Positions 51,101 through 59,253 are shown, counted from the first letter of the stretch. The stretch is DNA of 64,000 nt from Bifidobacterium magnum (GCF_000741255.1 NZ_JGZB01000001.1:124020-188019), one strand, 5' to 3'. Numbers and translations: made by a program. Notes: a model not told the origin generated them from the letters alone.

Positions 51101-52126
51101 GACCGACAGCAAGATGATGATCAGCGCGCCTGCCACCGTCAGCATCGGGCCGTTCAGGAACGCGTAAATGCCGAAATCAAGATGCAGATGTGTCGAACCG
51201 TTATGAATGTACTGCCACACGGCCGTGCCGATACCCGCGGCCATGCCGCCGTAGGCGACAATATCCATGGCCGTCAGCGACCGCAGCTGAATTTGCAGCA
51301 CATTCATCGTCATCTCGCGGAAACGTTCCGACTGCTCGTTGAGCTTGCGCGCCGCATCCTCGTCGGCGTCAAAATTCTTAAGCGTCTCAAGACCAGCCAC
51401 ATCGTCGAGGAACAGCGAACCGAGATCCGTGTACTCGCCCCAATACTTCTTGAAAATACGCGAGGCGCGCATCGCAACCAGGCCCACGATCAGCACCATA
51501 AGCGGCGCGCACACAAGCAGCACGAGCGCAGCCGGCAGATTCACAGGCGCTAACACGCAAAACAGCGTCACGGGAGCAAGTACCGCGTACACGAGCTGCG
51601 GTAGGAACCGGTCATAGAAGCTTTGCACCTGGTCGATGCCCTCGCTCACGGACTGGATCACGTCCGCCGTTTTCACACGCTGCGCATAGCTCGGCCCCAA
51701 GGAGAGCATCTTGCGGTACACGGCCTCGCGCAACGCCACTTTCACCGACTCCGCGGCGCTCGAACCCAACCTCGCCACAAGCGTGGTGGCCAAAAACTTG
51801 ATCAACGCGATGCACGCGAACAAAATAAGGTAGACCGCAATCACTTGGCCAGGCCACAATGTCTGCCAAATCAGCGTACGGTCCGAACCGATGAACCAGT
51901 AGGCGTTGATCAACGCCATAAGATCAAGGCAACCGCCATGGGCGGGAATGCACACATGCAGCTGCGGCGCGTGCTTGTCCGCAACATCCAACAAATAGCC
52001 CAACAACGAAACCGAAGTGAACACCAGCGTAATGTTCGCCAGCAAATTCACCCACATGCACGCGACCTTGCCGGCAATGCGAGAAGCAAGGCCCGGCACC
52101 AAAGAAAATAGTCGTCTGTCGAACAT
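48128..52126 (-). CDS. Fused ABC exporter with two membrane and two ATPase domains (CydDC-like)
   Basis: A 1332-residue protein carrying two complete half-transporters. Half 1: membrane domain (residues 15-375; the SFYDRFLPQLVYAVLAP region resembles CydD) and ATPase with Walker A VVGKSGSGKTT near 465, signature NLSGGQRQRIAMA near 575, IIIFDEVTS. Half 2: membrane domain (about 760-1060) and ATPase with GIHGASGRGKSTM near 1150, signature SEGERQRIGLA, LVLLDEPAS. ATG 52126 follows GAGGAGGG. No cytochrome bd genes are near, so cysteine or glutathione export is only a family-based guess. The aldo/keto reductase gene is divergent. Confidence 0.9.
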   Translation of the reverse strand: MFDRRLFSLVPGLASRIAGKVACMWVNLLANITLVFTSVSLLGYLLDVADKHAPQLHVCIPAHGGCLDLMALINAYWFIGSDRTLIWQTLWPGQVIAVYLILFACIALIKFLATTLVARLGSSAAESVKVALREAVYRKMLSLGPSYAQRVKTADVIQSVSEGIDQVQSFYDRFLPQLVYAVLAPVTLFCVLAPVNLPAALVLLVCAPLMVLIVGLVAMRASRIFKKYWGEYTDLGSLFLDDVAGLETLKNFDADEDAARKLNEQSERFREMTMNVLQIQLRSLTAMDIVAYGGMAAGIGTAVWQYIHNGSTHLHLDFGIYAFLNGPMLTVAGALIIILLSVEFFLPLRQLGSYFHVAMNGMTSTSRIFALLDAPEPERGTQQLPVTHDSAFTLRLKGVAYSYADVASQNGNTGSIRKKIDEQHAYTDTLAPIYESVQTEESVPMALTNVTFTAGPGTLTTVVGKSGSGKTTLGHILNGSLTGYRGIISLESKDGSVTELANLTVGSLSQAVSMVGASSRLFTGTLRSNLLMARPSATEDEMMAALKRAHIDTFVEKSGGLDMPIAPDSANLSGGQRQRIAMAMVLLHDSPIIIFDEVTSSVDVDSENYLNETIRELARTKTVIQITHRLANTTQSDQVLVFDNGTVAECGAPADLMKQNGLYATMFRTQAQVESVGHREDGKRGLKYGKTVTAFGNDPATAGATGTAGTTGVSADASGLEGGTPAADAHLSDLQVAARLASTVRPLRSHMLLACLCGTVGHLAGTMVPVFGVMALFIATGNKVWGMNMSLAITLMAVCALLRGLMRYAEQYMNHNVAFRMLALFRNESFDALRRLSPAKLVHHGKGDLVGLVTTDVELLEIFFAHTISPVIIALATSILYIVAACALFNPMTALLMVVAYLVIGVLVPQLFHKVLNKAGVGAQLREETAQLNDQMLDDMRGLARIIHFNQGDARLRMIMERSEALRNAHERLALREGMFAGLSSALVVLFSAGAAFLAINTSVDHPVNIAFNVTAFVLFVSSFAPTLALSMLPGNLAQTFAAARRLFALQDEAPAVVEDGEKTPAFDGMTMMQVTFAYPDTATVDEAEGINDVIVPDDALATDPRSFTRNSLLAACVQMPHVRKPNEKIEGDVHGNVLSNFSLDVPSRGILGIHGASGRGKSTMLKLLMRYWDPQQGRVYLADVALPEVNAHTRRREQTLMNQETFLFDGTIRENLQLADGGATDQALMRALEKASAAELVKSLPRGLDTRVGELGSFLSEGERQRIGLARVFLRDANLVLLDEPASRLDALNEAYILQSINEMAEERDVSIVLVSHRPSTLRVCDKTLYM

Positions 52127-52247
52127 GCGCCCTCCTCATGGTTGTGTTGCAGCGACAAACCTGAACAGCAAGCCTAACGGAACGGCCTGAACAAACGCTG
52201 TGACCGGTGAACATATGGAAATACTGAGATTGTGCAAGGATGAAAGC

Positions 52248-53132
52248 ATGACGTTTATACATAGCAAAGCCGCCGCCAGCGTACCGCGCATCAGCCTCGC
52301 GGACGGCGCCACCATTCCGCAAATCGGACTCGGCGTCCTACGCATCGACGACGAAGGCGTAACCCCCGTAGTCGAAAGCGCCATCGAATCGGGCTACCGC
52401 CATATTGACGGCGCCGCCGGATACAACAACGAAGCGGGCGTGGGCAGGGCGCTCGCCAAGGAAGGCGTGGCCGGCAAGCACGCCAACGCGGACCGCCGTG
52501 CCGCCATGTGGGTGACCACAAAACTCAAGGATTCCGAGCAGGGCTACGACAGCGCCATGCACGCATTTGAACGCCAGCTGCAACTGCTGCAGCTCGACTA
52601 TGTGGACATGTACATGATCCACTGGCCTACGCCATTCGACTGGCGCGCTGCCGAAACGTGGAAGGCGTTCGTGAAGCTGCGCGAGGAAGGCCGCGTGCGC
52701 ACGCTGGGCGTATGCAACTTCATGCCCTCCGACTTGGAGCGTTTGCACAAGGAAACGGGCGAATACCCGACCGTGAACCAGATTGAGCTGCACCCCACGT
52801 GGCAGCAGCGCGATGTGGTGGCCTGCTGCAAGCAGCACGGTATTGCCGTGGAAGCGTACTCTCCAATGGCCCGCGGCGCCGACCTCAACGCCGGCGACGG
52901 TGTGATCGAGAAGATCGCCAAGGCGCACAACGTGAGCCCCGCGCAGGTGATTTTGCGCTGGCATATTGAAAACGGCACGATCATTATCCCGAAGTCCGTA
53001 CACGCGGACCGCCAGCGCGAGAACCTCGATTTGTTCGGCTTCTCGCTCACCGCCGACGAGCATGCGGCCATCGACGCGCTCGACGGCCCGACGCGCGCGG
53101 GACATGATCCGGCCACGTTTACGTATGCATAG
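52248..53132 (+). CDS. Aldo/keto reductase
   Basis: NADPH-dependent carbonyl reductase of 294 residues with a TIM-barrel pattern. The tetrad is complete: Asp54 (GYRHIDGAAGY), Tyr59, Lys92 (VTTKLK) and His125 (YMIHWPTP). The cofactor end has IIIPKSVHADRQRENLDLFG. ATG 52248 follows AAGGA 7 nt upstream; upstream codons are ignored. The insert between Tyr59 and Lys92 (GVAGKHANADRRAA) is a little longer than usual. The substrate is not predictable. It is followed by the structured region at 53140. Confidence 0.93.
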   Translation: MTFIHSKAAASVPRISLADGATIPQIGLGVLRIDDEGVTPVVESAIESGYRHIDGAAGYNNEAGVGRALAKEGVAGKHANADRRAAMWVTTKLKDSEQGYDSAMHAFERQLQLLQLDYVDMYMIHWPTPFDWRAAETWKAFVKLREEGRVRTLGVCNFMPSDLERLHKETGEYPTVNQIELHPTWQQRDVVACCKQHGIAVEAYSPMARGADLNAGDGVIEKIAKAHNVSPAQVILRWHIENGTIIIPKSVHADRQRENLDLFGFSLTADEHAAIDALDGPTRAGHDPATFTYA

Positions 53133-53139
53133 AGAAAGT

Positions 53140-53215
53140 ACCGCCAAAACGGAGATAGCCAACGTAAAATAGCCGTTTTGGGCAATTTTTGCCTTCTATC
53201 TCTGCTTTTGACGGT
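53140..53215 (+). ncRNA. Nested stem-loops, candidate structured RNA or folded element
   Basis: ACCGCCAAAACGGAGATAG (53140-53158) can pair with CTATCTCTGCTTTTGACGGT (53196-53215). Inside, CAAAACGG (53145-53152) pairs perfectly with CCGTTTTG (53173-53180), so the two folds compete, and GGCAA/TTGCC (53181-53193) makes a third hairpin. It begins 8 bp after the aldo/keto reductase stop. Confidence 0.45.
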
Positions 53216-53267
53216 GTCTCCTGTGTGCTACTCGCAAATATGAAGGAATTGTGCGCATTTTAGAAAA

Positions 53268-53293
53268 CCTCATATGACGAGCGTCATATGAGG
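53268..53293. promoter_or_regulatory. 26-bp dyad, operator-like
   Basis: CCTCATATGACG and CGTCATATGAGG are perfect 12-bp inverted arms around AG. A possible -10 (TACGAT, 53296-53301) begins 2 bp after it, so a bound regulator would cover the -35 region. Confidence 0.55.
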
Positions 53294-53305
53294 CGTACGA
53301 TGAAT

Positions 53306-53368
53306 TTGGCGCTGGAAACATACCAACCTATGGGTCCGGCGCCATCTTTTTATGACGCCGTCTTTTTT
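53306..53368 (+). terminator. Attenuator-like element with alternative pairing and terminator
   Basis: GGCGCCAT (53338-53345) and ATGACGCC (53352-53359) form a hairpin followed by TTTTTT. The same GGCGCCA can instead pair with TGGCGCTGG at 53306-53314 (9 bp with one wobble), which would prevent the terminator. No plus-strand gene follows; the HNH gene is antisense. Confidence 0.4.
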
Positions 53369-53370
53369 AT

Positions 53371-54165
53371 TCAGTCGTCATTCGGCACTTCTTGGCCCGG
53401 GCAGCCATGCAGCACGGACAGCATCGCCTGCTTCTCGGCGCTCGTGACCGTCAAATCGTATTTATCTTTCACGCCGATCTGTCGCGCCACATAGTCGCAG
53501 CGGTACGCGCTATTTGTGGGCAGCCAGTACGCGGCCGACGACGATCCCTTTTCCTGGTTCGCCGGCCCGTCCACAGCCAGCAAGTTGTACATGTCGTTGC
53601 CGAACTGCGTGCGCTTGGTCTGGTCCCACTTTGAGGCGCCCGACTGCCACGCGTTTTCCAGCGCCACCACATGGTCGATCTGTACGGCAGCGCTCGTCTT
53701 CTGTCCGCGCTGGAAATGGATGGTCGTGGCCGTGTACGGATCTTCCAAAATGCCAGTTTTCACAATGCATCCGCGGCTTTTGTAGATCACGTCCGTCATG
53801 TCGCGTGCGAGCACATCGTCACGTACGTCGCATCCGTTGCCGTCGTCATCCGTGGTGCGGTACCCGAATGAGTCGCGGTCGTAGCCCGCTTTGGAAGGAT
53901 GATCGTCCACGGTGAGACGGTTCAGCGTTTCCGCCGCCGTTCCCGTGGCCGTGTACTGACCCGTTACCGATCCGACCGAAGAATTGATGCGCGGCAGGAT
54001 CCAGCCGAGAATGACGCCGATTACGATGGCCGCGATAATAAGCAGCCCGACCAGATTCTTGATTTTCGCCTGCTTCGTGCGGGCGTTGCGGAATCCGTGA
54101 GCGTAGGAAACGGCGTCATTGAGCAAATCCATATTCGTTCGGGAGGAACGTTTTTTACGAGTCAT
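53371..54165 (-). CDS. Membrane-anchored HNH-family nuclease (DUF1524-like)
   Basis: A 264-residue protein with a basic N-terminus, a membrane span (LVGLLIIAAIVIGVILGWIL, about residues 38-57) and an external domain. The C-terminal part matches the GmrSD C-terminal/DUF1524 HNH group: IDHVVALENAWQSGASKW with the catalytic His, FGNDMYNLLAVDGPANQEKG, and AAYWLPTNSAYRCDYVARQ. Conserved cysteines lie in the external domain. ATG 54165 has TACAAT 8 nt upstream. It probably degrades external DNA or acts in envelope competition; this is inferred from anchoring. Confidence 0.85.
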   Translation of the reverse strand: MTRKKRSSRTNMDLLNDAVSYAHGFRNARTKQAKIKNLVGLLIIAAIVIGVILGWILPRINSSVGSVTGQYTATGTAAETLNRLTVDDHPSKAGYDRDSFGYRTTDDDGNGCDVRDDVLARDMTDVIYKSRGCIVKTGILEDPYTATTIHFQRGQKTSAAVQIDHVVALENAWQSGASKWDQTKRTQFGNDMYNLLAVDGPANQEKGSSSAAYWLPTNSAYRCDYVARQIGVKDKYDLTVTSAEKQAMLSVLHGCPGQEVPNDD

Positions 54166-54173
54166 AAGCGCTC

Positions 54174-54179
54174 ATTGTA
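54174..54179 (-). promoter_or_regulatory. -10 element of the HNH nuclease gene
   Basis: TACAAT on the minus strand, 8 nt before the ATG at 54165, with no Shine-Dalgarno sequence; it lies just after the efflux pump gene. Confidence 0.45.
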
Positions 54180-54189
54180 CCTCTGTACA

Positions 54190-55887
54190 TCAGTGCTGTG
54201 CGTCGGCGGCGTTCACGTGGCCGTGTGGATGCACGTGTTCTATCGCGCGGCGAGCAAGCGCGGAAGCCGAGCCCGCGTCGTATCCGCGCACGCCCACGAT
54301 AACCGTGATCAGCATGAGCACGGAAATGCCCGAGCTGATCGTCAGCGCCCAACGGATGCCGAAAATGTTGGCCAAAATCGCGTTCTGCGCCGACGTGCCA
54401 ATCACGGACTCGCGGTAGGCCGTGAGCGTGGACATGATCAAAATCAGCACGGGAGCGCCAATCGCGCCTGCGATCTGGCGCACGGTGTTCGTGACGGCCG
54501 AGCCTGCGGACACGTACTTTGGTTCGAGGCAGTTGAGTGACCATGTGGTCACGGGCATCAGCACGCAGCCGATGCCGAGCTGGCGCACGAACTGGCAGAT
54601 GGAAATCGACCAGATGGGGGAGAGCGGGTTGATCATGAACGTCATGCAGATGGTGCCGATTACGAGCATTGTGGTGCCCGCCAAATTCACGGGGCGTGCG
54701 CCGAAACGGTCGAGTGCACGGCCGCCAATAAACTGCGCAATGGCCTGGCCAATGGCGCCCGGCAGCATCACGAGACCGGAGATTGTGGCCGAGTAGCCGC
54801 GGCAGTCCTGAATGAACAACGGCAAAATCACGGTAAGCGAGCTGAACGAGAAAAAGCTCATGGCCGCGATAATCGTGCCCGTGCGGAAACCGCGGTTGCA
54901 GAACACGTTCACATTGAGCAGCGCCGGCTGGTCGCTGTCGCCCTGCTCAAAACGCTTCGTGTTCTTGAGCTGGCGCAGAATGAACCATACAATGCCGGCC
55001 GCGCCCACGAGCATCGGCACCCACACCACGGGATGCGTGAACGGGTAAGCCTGGATGTTCGTAAAGCCGTACATCAGTCCGCCGAAGCCGATCACGGAAA
55101 GCGCCACGGAGAAGAAATCGGCCTTGGCGAGCTTGTCGGTGCCGCCGAAGTTGTGCAATACGAAGAACGCCAATACGAGCGCGGCGGCGCCAATAATCGT
55201 GAGCGACATGAAAATGGATCGCCAGCCGTTGAAGTCCGTTTGCAGACCACCAATGGTCGGGCCGATGGCCGGGGCCACGCTCATGGCCATGCCCACGGTA
55301 CCCATGGCCACGCCGCGCTTGTCGAGCGGGAAAATGGAGAAGACCGTGATCTGCAGCACAGGCCACATGACGCCCGTGCCAATGGCTTCCAGCAAACGTC
55401 CCGTAAGCAGCAGCGGGAAGCTTGGCGCGAGCCATGCGCACAGGGAACCGATGGTGAACACCACCATGGAAGTGAGCACAATCTGTCGCGTGGAGAAGCG
55501 GCGCGTAAGGAATGCCGTGAGCGGCACCATCACGCCCATGACGAGCTGGAAAATGGAGGTGAGCCACTGGCCCGTGGTCACCGTGATGCCGAATTCGGAA
55601 ACGATGGTCGGCAATGCGGCCGACAGCTGCAGCTGCGTGAAGTTGCCGAGGAACGTAATAAGAGTAAGGACCGCGAGCGAAAGGAACGCCACGTGCGTCA
55701 GATGTCCGTTGCGGTATGAATCGGTGCGGCTCAGCGGCATGGACAAGTCTTCGCGGTACCCGCGGAATCCGGGCTTGCGAACACGCTCCGGAACTTGTTC
55801 TTCTGCTGGTTTGGTATAAGGTTTTCCTACTGCTGTATGGGATTGCGAACTATGTTCCGGTGCGTCGTGTTCGTTGTCTTGTGCCAT
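54190..55887 (-). CDS. DHA2-family (14-span) drug:proton antiporter
   Basis: A 565-residue major facilitator protein. After a polar N-terminus of about 60 residues come around 14 hydrophobic spans, with the family motifs WLTSIFQLVMGVMVPLTAFL, LLTGRLLEAIGTGVMWPVLQ (motif C region, GxxxGPxxGG as APAIGPTIGG) and LDKRGVAMG. The C-terminus is His-rich (HVHPHGHVNAADAQH). ATG 55887 is the start. Upstream, a CCTAC-C-GTAGG dyad at 55954-55964 and repeated CTAG boxes could be regulator sites. The exported compound is unknown. Confidence 0.88.
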   Translation of the reverse strand: MAQDNEHDAPEHSSQSHTAVGKPYTKPAEEQVPERVRKPGFRGYREDLSMPLSRTDSYRNGHLTHVAFLSLAVLTLITFLGNFTQLQLSAALPTIVSEFGITVTTGQWLTSIFQLVMGVMVPLTAFLTRRFSTRQIVLTSMVVFTIGSLCAWLAPSFPLLLTGRLLEAIGTGVMWPVLQITVFSIFPLDKRGVAMGTVGMAMSVAPAIGPTIGGLQTDFNGWRSIFMSLTIIGAAALVLAFFVLHNFGGTDKLAKADFFSVALSVIGFGGLMYGFTNIQAYPFTHPVVWVPMLVGAAGIVWFILRQLKNTKRFEQGDSDQPALLNVNVFCNRGFRTGTIIAAMSFFSFSSLTVILPLFIQDCRGYSATISGLVMLPGAIGQAIAQFIGGRALDRFGARPVNLAGTTMLVIGTICMTFMINPLSPIWSISICQFVRQLGIGCVLMPVTTWSLNCLEPKYVSAGSAVTNTVRQIAGAIGAPVLILIMSTLTAYRESVIGTSAQNAILANIFGIRWALTISSGISVLMLITVIVGVRGYDAGSASALARRAIEHVHPHGHVNAADAQH

Positions 55888-55953
55888 GTAAAAATGCCTA
55901 ATGTGTCCTTTAAGTACTAGCTGATACTAGATTTCTTCCTAGTGCAGTTTTGA

Positions 55954-55964
55954 CCTACCGTAGG
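55954..55964. promoter_or_regulatory. 11-bp dyad upstream of the efflux pump
   Basis: CCTAC-C-GTAGG, next to several CTAG-containing boxes (55918-55941) in the region before the pump gene; possibly an operator, weak evidence. Confidence 0.25.
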
Positions 55965-55996
55965 ACATACGGGGGGATAAAAGACACGAAAGCGCT

Positions 55997-56422
55997 TTAC
56001 AGATCCTTGTCCACAATTTCTTGCGTCAGCTTGTCGTCGGCCGGTTCTTCCGGATCCGCAGACTCGTCTCCCTCATCCTCGTCCGATTCTTCATCGGCCG
56101 CGTCAGCTTCGTCCTGTGAATATTCGACCATGTTGAGCACAGCCACGCCGTCCGGAGTCTTGACGAGCACGTTGGCACGTCCGCCAATTTCCTCGAGTCC
56201 CTTGAGCAGGTTGGAAATCGGTTCGGAGTCGAGTACGGGAAGAATTTGCGCCACCCCCTCGGCGTCGATCACGCGCAGCGCCTGGTCCATGCTGCCCGTG
56301 GCAAGCATGCTGTCCACTTCCTGTTCGAACTCGTAGAGTTCCTGGTTGTCGGTATTAACGTTCTGCGTGTTCGTTTCGTTCGCTGCTGCGTTTTTCTCGG
56401 CGATTCGTTTGGCAATGCGCAT
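55997..56422 (-). CDS. Small acidic protein of unknown function
   Basis: A 141-residue soluble protein. The N-terminus is basic (MRIAKRIAEK), the middle may fold (VDSMLATGSMDQALRVIDAE, GGRANVLVKTPDGVAVLNMV), and the last 40 residues are almost entirely Asp/Glu/Ser. ATG 56422 follows AAGGAGAA with 6-nt spacing, which sets the start; ten codons upstream are ignored. No family recognised and no clear partner. Confidence 0.75.
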   Translation of the reverse strand: MRIAKRIAEKNAAANETNTQNVNTDNQELYEFEQEVDSMLATGSMDQALRVIDAEGVAQILPVLDSEPISNLLKGLEEIGGRANVLVKTPDGVAVLNMVEYSQDEADAADEESDEDEGDESADPEEPADDKLTQEIVDKDL

Positions 56423-56770
56423 GTTGTTCTCCTTGCTGTCGTTATGGTGCATATCCTAACGGTGAACATGTTTCGCCTTATGTTTCTTGCCTCACGGCGA
56501 AAGCTTGGAATAGAAGCTTTCCATAAGATTTTCGGGGGCATATTCATTTCACTGTGCAATACGACAATTTCGAGTTCAATATCGCATTATTGCTATAGTG
56601 AGCCGTATATTGGGGCAAAAATACAACGAAATTAAAAATTATTACTAGTAATAAAACCCCGTGAATATCTAAAAAAAATTACAATGAGTGTTGCATTGTT
56701 GAAGTGAACGCACCGAGAAAAATCAGCACGTAGATACGCATGCAGATTTGAGCAGTAAGGAGGACGCCTC
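56423..56770. other. AT-rich divergent promoter region with 16-bp palindrome
   Basis: 348 bp, clearly more AT-rich than the surroundings, between the acidic protein and the sugar-phosphate transferase. It holds the perfect palindrome TTATTACTAGTAATAA at 56639-56654, a TATAGT at 56594-56599 and an ACAATG/CATTGT dyad at 56681-56699. No gene is supported. Confidence 0.55.
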
Positions 56771-58300
56771 GTGTCGCAGGGATTCGTATCTCAGCTGGCT
56801 GAGCTGTCGTCAGAACGATCATCGCAGGTGATGAGTTGGCGTTTTATCTTGAATTTCTCGTTGATGGTATTTGACGCGGTGGTGTATATTGGCGTCTCCC
56901 TGTTCTTTTTCCTCGCGATGTTCAAGAATGTTCACCCATATGCGGAGCGTTTCGATTTCCCGTTCCCGATGCCCGTGTATGTGATAGTGTGCGCGTTGAT
57001 CTGGATTATTTCGACGCGTGTGGCGGGCGTGTACCACCGTCACATGCTGGGTGACGGCTACCAGCTGGGCATGGCGTTGTTCAAGGGCGCGTTCATGGCG
57101 TGGCTGTTCATTTGCGCGTTCGATTTCATCTTCAAGATCGATATTCCGATGCGCCTGATCGTGTATGTGATCGCCGTTTCGTGGTTGGTCACGCTGATCG
57201 CGCGTTGTGTGGTGAGCGCGTTTTTGAACCGTGAGCGCAAGCGCGGCTTGTACATGTATCCGACGGTGCTCGTGGGGTCTCCGGAGGGCATTGGCCAGGT
57301 GCTTACGTTCCTGCGTAAGCGCGGCCAGTTCAACTACCGTCCCGTGGCGGTGTGCCCGATTATGGTGGACCGCAAGAGCGGCGAAATCATTAGTGACCCG
57401 GACTACGACCTGATGCGCAAGGAGATTAAGAAGCACGGTGGCGCTTCGTTGCCGATCATGCGCTATGACGAGCATTTGGCCGAACGCATTTCGCGCATGG
57501 GCGGCCAGACCGTGATGGTCACGGATGTGTTGGAGCGTTTCTCGGACAATCTCAACACGTTCTCGCTGCGTATGGAGTCTCTGAATCTGGAGATGGCGTT
57601 GATCACGTCGGCGGTGGATATCGCGGGCCATGTGACGCAGATGAGGAATTTGCGCGGGGTGACGATCATGACGATCCAGTTGCCGCAGTATTCCTTGTTC
57701 GCCAGGTTCAAGAAGCGCTTGTTCGATATTGTGGTCTCGTCGCTCGCGTTGATTGTGTCGTCGCCGGTTATGTTGGGTGTGGCGTTGGCGATCAAGCTTG
57801 AGGACGGCGGCCCGGTGTTTTACAAGCAGGAGCGTATTGGTTTGCGTGGCAAGCCGTTTTATATCCACAAGTTCCGATCCATGCGCGTGAACGCCGATGC
57901 CTATTTAAAGGAGCTGCTCGAGGAGCAGGGCCAGGAGATGGGTGCGCGATATAAGCTCAAACAGGATCCGCGCATTACCAAAGTCGGCAATTTTATTCGC
58001 AAGACAAGCCTTGACGAGTTGCCGCAGTTCATTGATTCTTTCCTTGGTTCCATGAGTGTGGTGGGTCCGCGTCCGCAGCGCCAGTTTGAAGTGGACGAGT
58101 ATGACTCCGTGTATGCCACGCGTTTGCTGGTCAAGCCTGGTATTACGGGCCCGTGGCAGGTGTCGGGCCGCAACGATTTGAATGAGGAGGAGTCGCGCCA
58201 GCTGGACGTGACCTATGTGCAGGACTGGAGCGTGCTGGGGGACATCGTCTACATTCTGCGCACGGTGGGCATCATGATCCACCCCATGGGCGCTTATTAA
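56771..58300 (+). CDS. Exopolysaccharide priming sugar-phosphate transferase
   Basis: Polyisoprenyl-phosphate hexose-1-phosphate transferase that starts surface polysaccharide synthesis by loading a sugar phosphate on the lipid carrier. The 509-residue protein has four N-terminal spans, a Rossmann-like middle (YPTVLVGSPEGIGQVLTFL), a fifth span and the catalytic C-terminal domain: YKQERIGLRGKPF, HKFRSMRVNADA, KTSLDELPQFI, VVGPRPQRQ and WQVSGRND. GTG 56771 follows AAGGAGG. The other exopolysaccharide genes are not in the window; a terminator ends the transcript right after this gene. Confidence 0.93.
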   Translation: MSQGFVSQLAELSSERSSQVMSWRFILNFSLMVFDAVVYIGVSLFFFLAMFKNVHPYAERFDFPFPMPVYVIVCALIWIISTRVAGVYHRHMLGDGYQLGMALFKGAFMAWLFICAFDFIFKIDIPMRLIVYVIAVSWLVTLIARCVVSAFLNRERKRGLYMYPTVLVGSPEGIGQVLTFLRKRGQFNYRPVAVCPIMVDRKSGEIISDPDYDLMRKEIKKHGGASLPIMRYDEHLAERISRMGGQTVMVTDVLERFSDNLNTFSLRMESLNLEMALITSAVDIAGHVTQMRNLRGVTIMTIQLPQYSLFARFKKRLFDIVVSSLALIVSSPVMLGVALAIKLEDGGPVFYKQERIGLRGKPFYIHKFRSMRVNADAYLKELLEEQGQEMGARYKLKQDPRITKVGNFIRKTSLDELPQFIDSFLGSMSVVGPRPQRQFEVDEYDSVYATRLLVKPGITGPWQVSGRNDLNEEESRQLDVTYVQDWSVLGDIVYILRTVGIMIHPMGAY

Positions 58301-58306
58301 GGATAA

Positions 58307-58342
58307 AGAAAAGGGGCTTGGAAAACCAAGTCCCTTTTCTTA
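58307..58342 (+). terminator. Terminator after the priming transferase
   Basis: AAGAAAAGGGGCTTGG and CCAAGTCCCTTTTCTT form a 16-bp stem (one wobble) with an AAAA loop; probably bidirectional with the convergent kinase gene. Confidence 0.88.
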
Positions 58343-58365
58343 TTACGACGTTTAATTAAGCGATC

Positions 58366-59001
58366 TCACGCGCGCACTTCGAGCAATGCGGAATCGATCT
58401 GGCTCAGCACAGATTGTGCGTCATCGGCGTCGTTCACGAAATCGAAGCGGTTGCCGTCAATGCGGATCTTCGGGCTCTTATCATAGGACTCAAACCACTT
58501 CGGGTACGCTTCGTGCACCTGGTGGTAGTAGGCCTGCAGGGACGGGTCGTTCTCCACCTGTTCGAAGGAACGGCCGCGAATCTTGATGCGCTCCAGCATC
58601 TTGTCGAAGGAAACGTCAATGTAAACAAGCAGATCGGGGGCCTTCTTCGGCATGCCGTCGAGCTCTTCCATCATGTTGTCGAGCAGCTCGTGGTAAATGC
58701 GCTGTTCGGTCTTCGTCACGTTGCCGTTCTGCACGTTGAGATCGAGGAACAGGGCATCTTCGAAAATGGAACGGTCGAGCACGTTGTTGTCCTGCTTGTA
58801 AGCCTTCTTGATGGACTCGAAACGCTTGTTCAGGAAGTGGATCTGCAAAAGGAACGCGTACTTCTTGGGATCCTTGTAATAAAGGTCGAGTACTGGATTG
58901 TCGTCAACAGACTCGTAGAACACGTCGGTTCCGTAATGGTTGCCAACGAGTTCAGCAAGTGAAGATTTACCGGCGCCAATGGTTCCCGCTAATACTAACA
59001 A
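58366..59001 (-). CDS. Deoxynucleoside kinase
   Basis: Salvage kinase (dAK/dGK type) of 211 residues. P-loop GTIGAGKSS at residues 6-14, the YESVDDNPVLDLYY substrate block, the DRSIFEDALF motif with catalytic Asp-Arg, and the lid Arg region ERIKIRGRSFEQ. The start is TTG 59001, since AAAGGAGAG lies 8 nt upstream and the P-loop must be near the N-terminus. Similarity in layout is to the Firmicutes-type enzymes. It is convergent with the priming transferase. Confidence 0.9.
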   Translation of the reverse strand: MLVLAGTIGAGKSSLAELVGNHYGTDVFYESVDDNPVLDLYYKDPKKYAFLLQIHFLNKRFESIKKAYKQDNNVLDRSIFEDALFLDLNVQNGNVTKTEQRIYHELLDNMMEELDGMPKKAPDLLVYIDVSFDKMLERIKIRGRSFEQVENDPSLQAYYHQVHEAYPKWFESYDKSPKIRIDGNRFDFVNDADDAQSVLSQIDSALLEVRA

Positions 59002-59253
59002 CAGTTGAACTCTCCTTTATTTAGTGTCTCTCTATGTGCGTTTCTCTAGATATGGGATTTAACGCGAAAAATATTATCTAGTGGCACTATGACAAAATCG
59101 GGGGCAAACACACCGGCCATGGGGTGACGTATCTTCTTTTCTCTTGAAAATCCGCTATTTTACGAATCTATGTGATGTACATCTCTTGCGTTGTTTCGGC
59201 GAATGCAGTAAGCGTTGATAATAGGAGATATTGTTCAGGAAAAGGCAGAACCA

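Noticed and set aside
53288..53494. Small plus-strand ORF overlapping the dyad and terminator
   Set aside because: It lies antisense to the HNH gene, has no ribosome site and an implausible composition.
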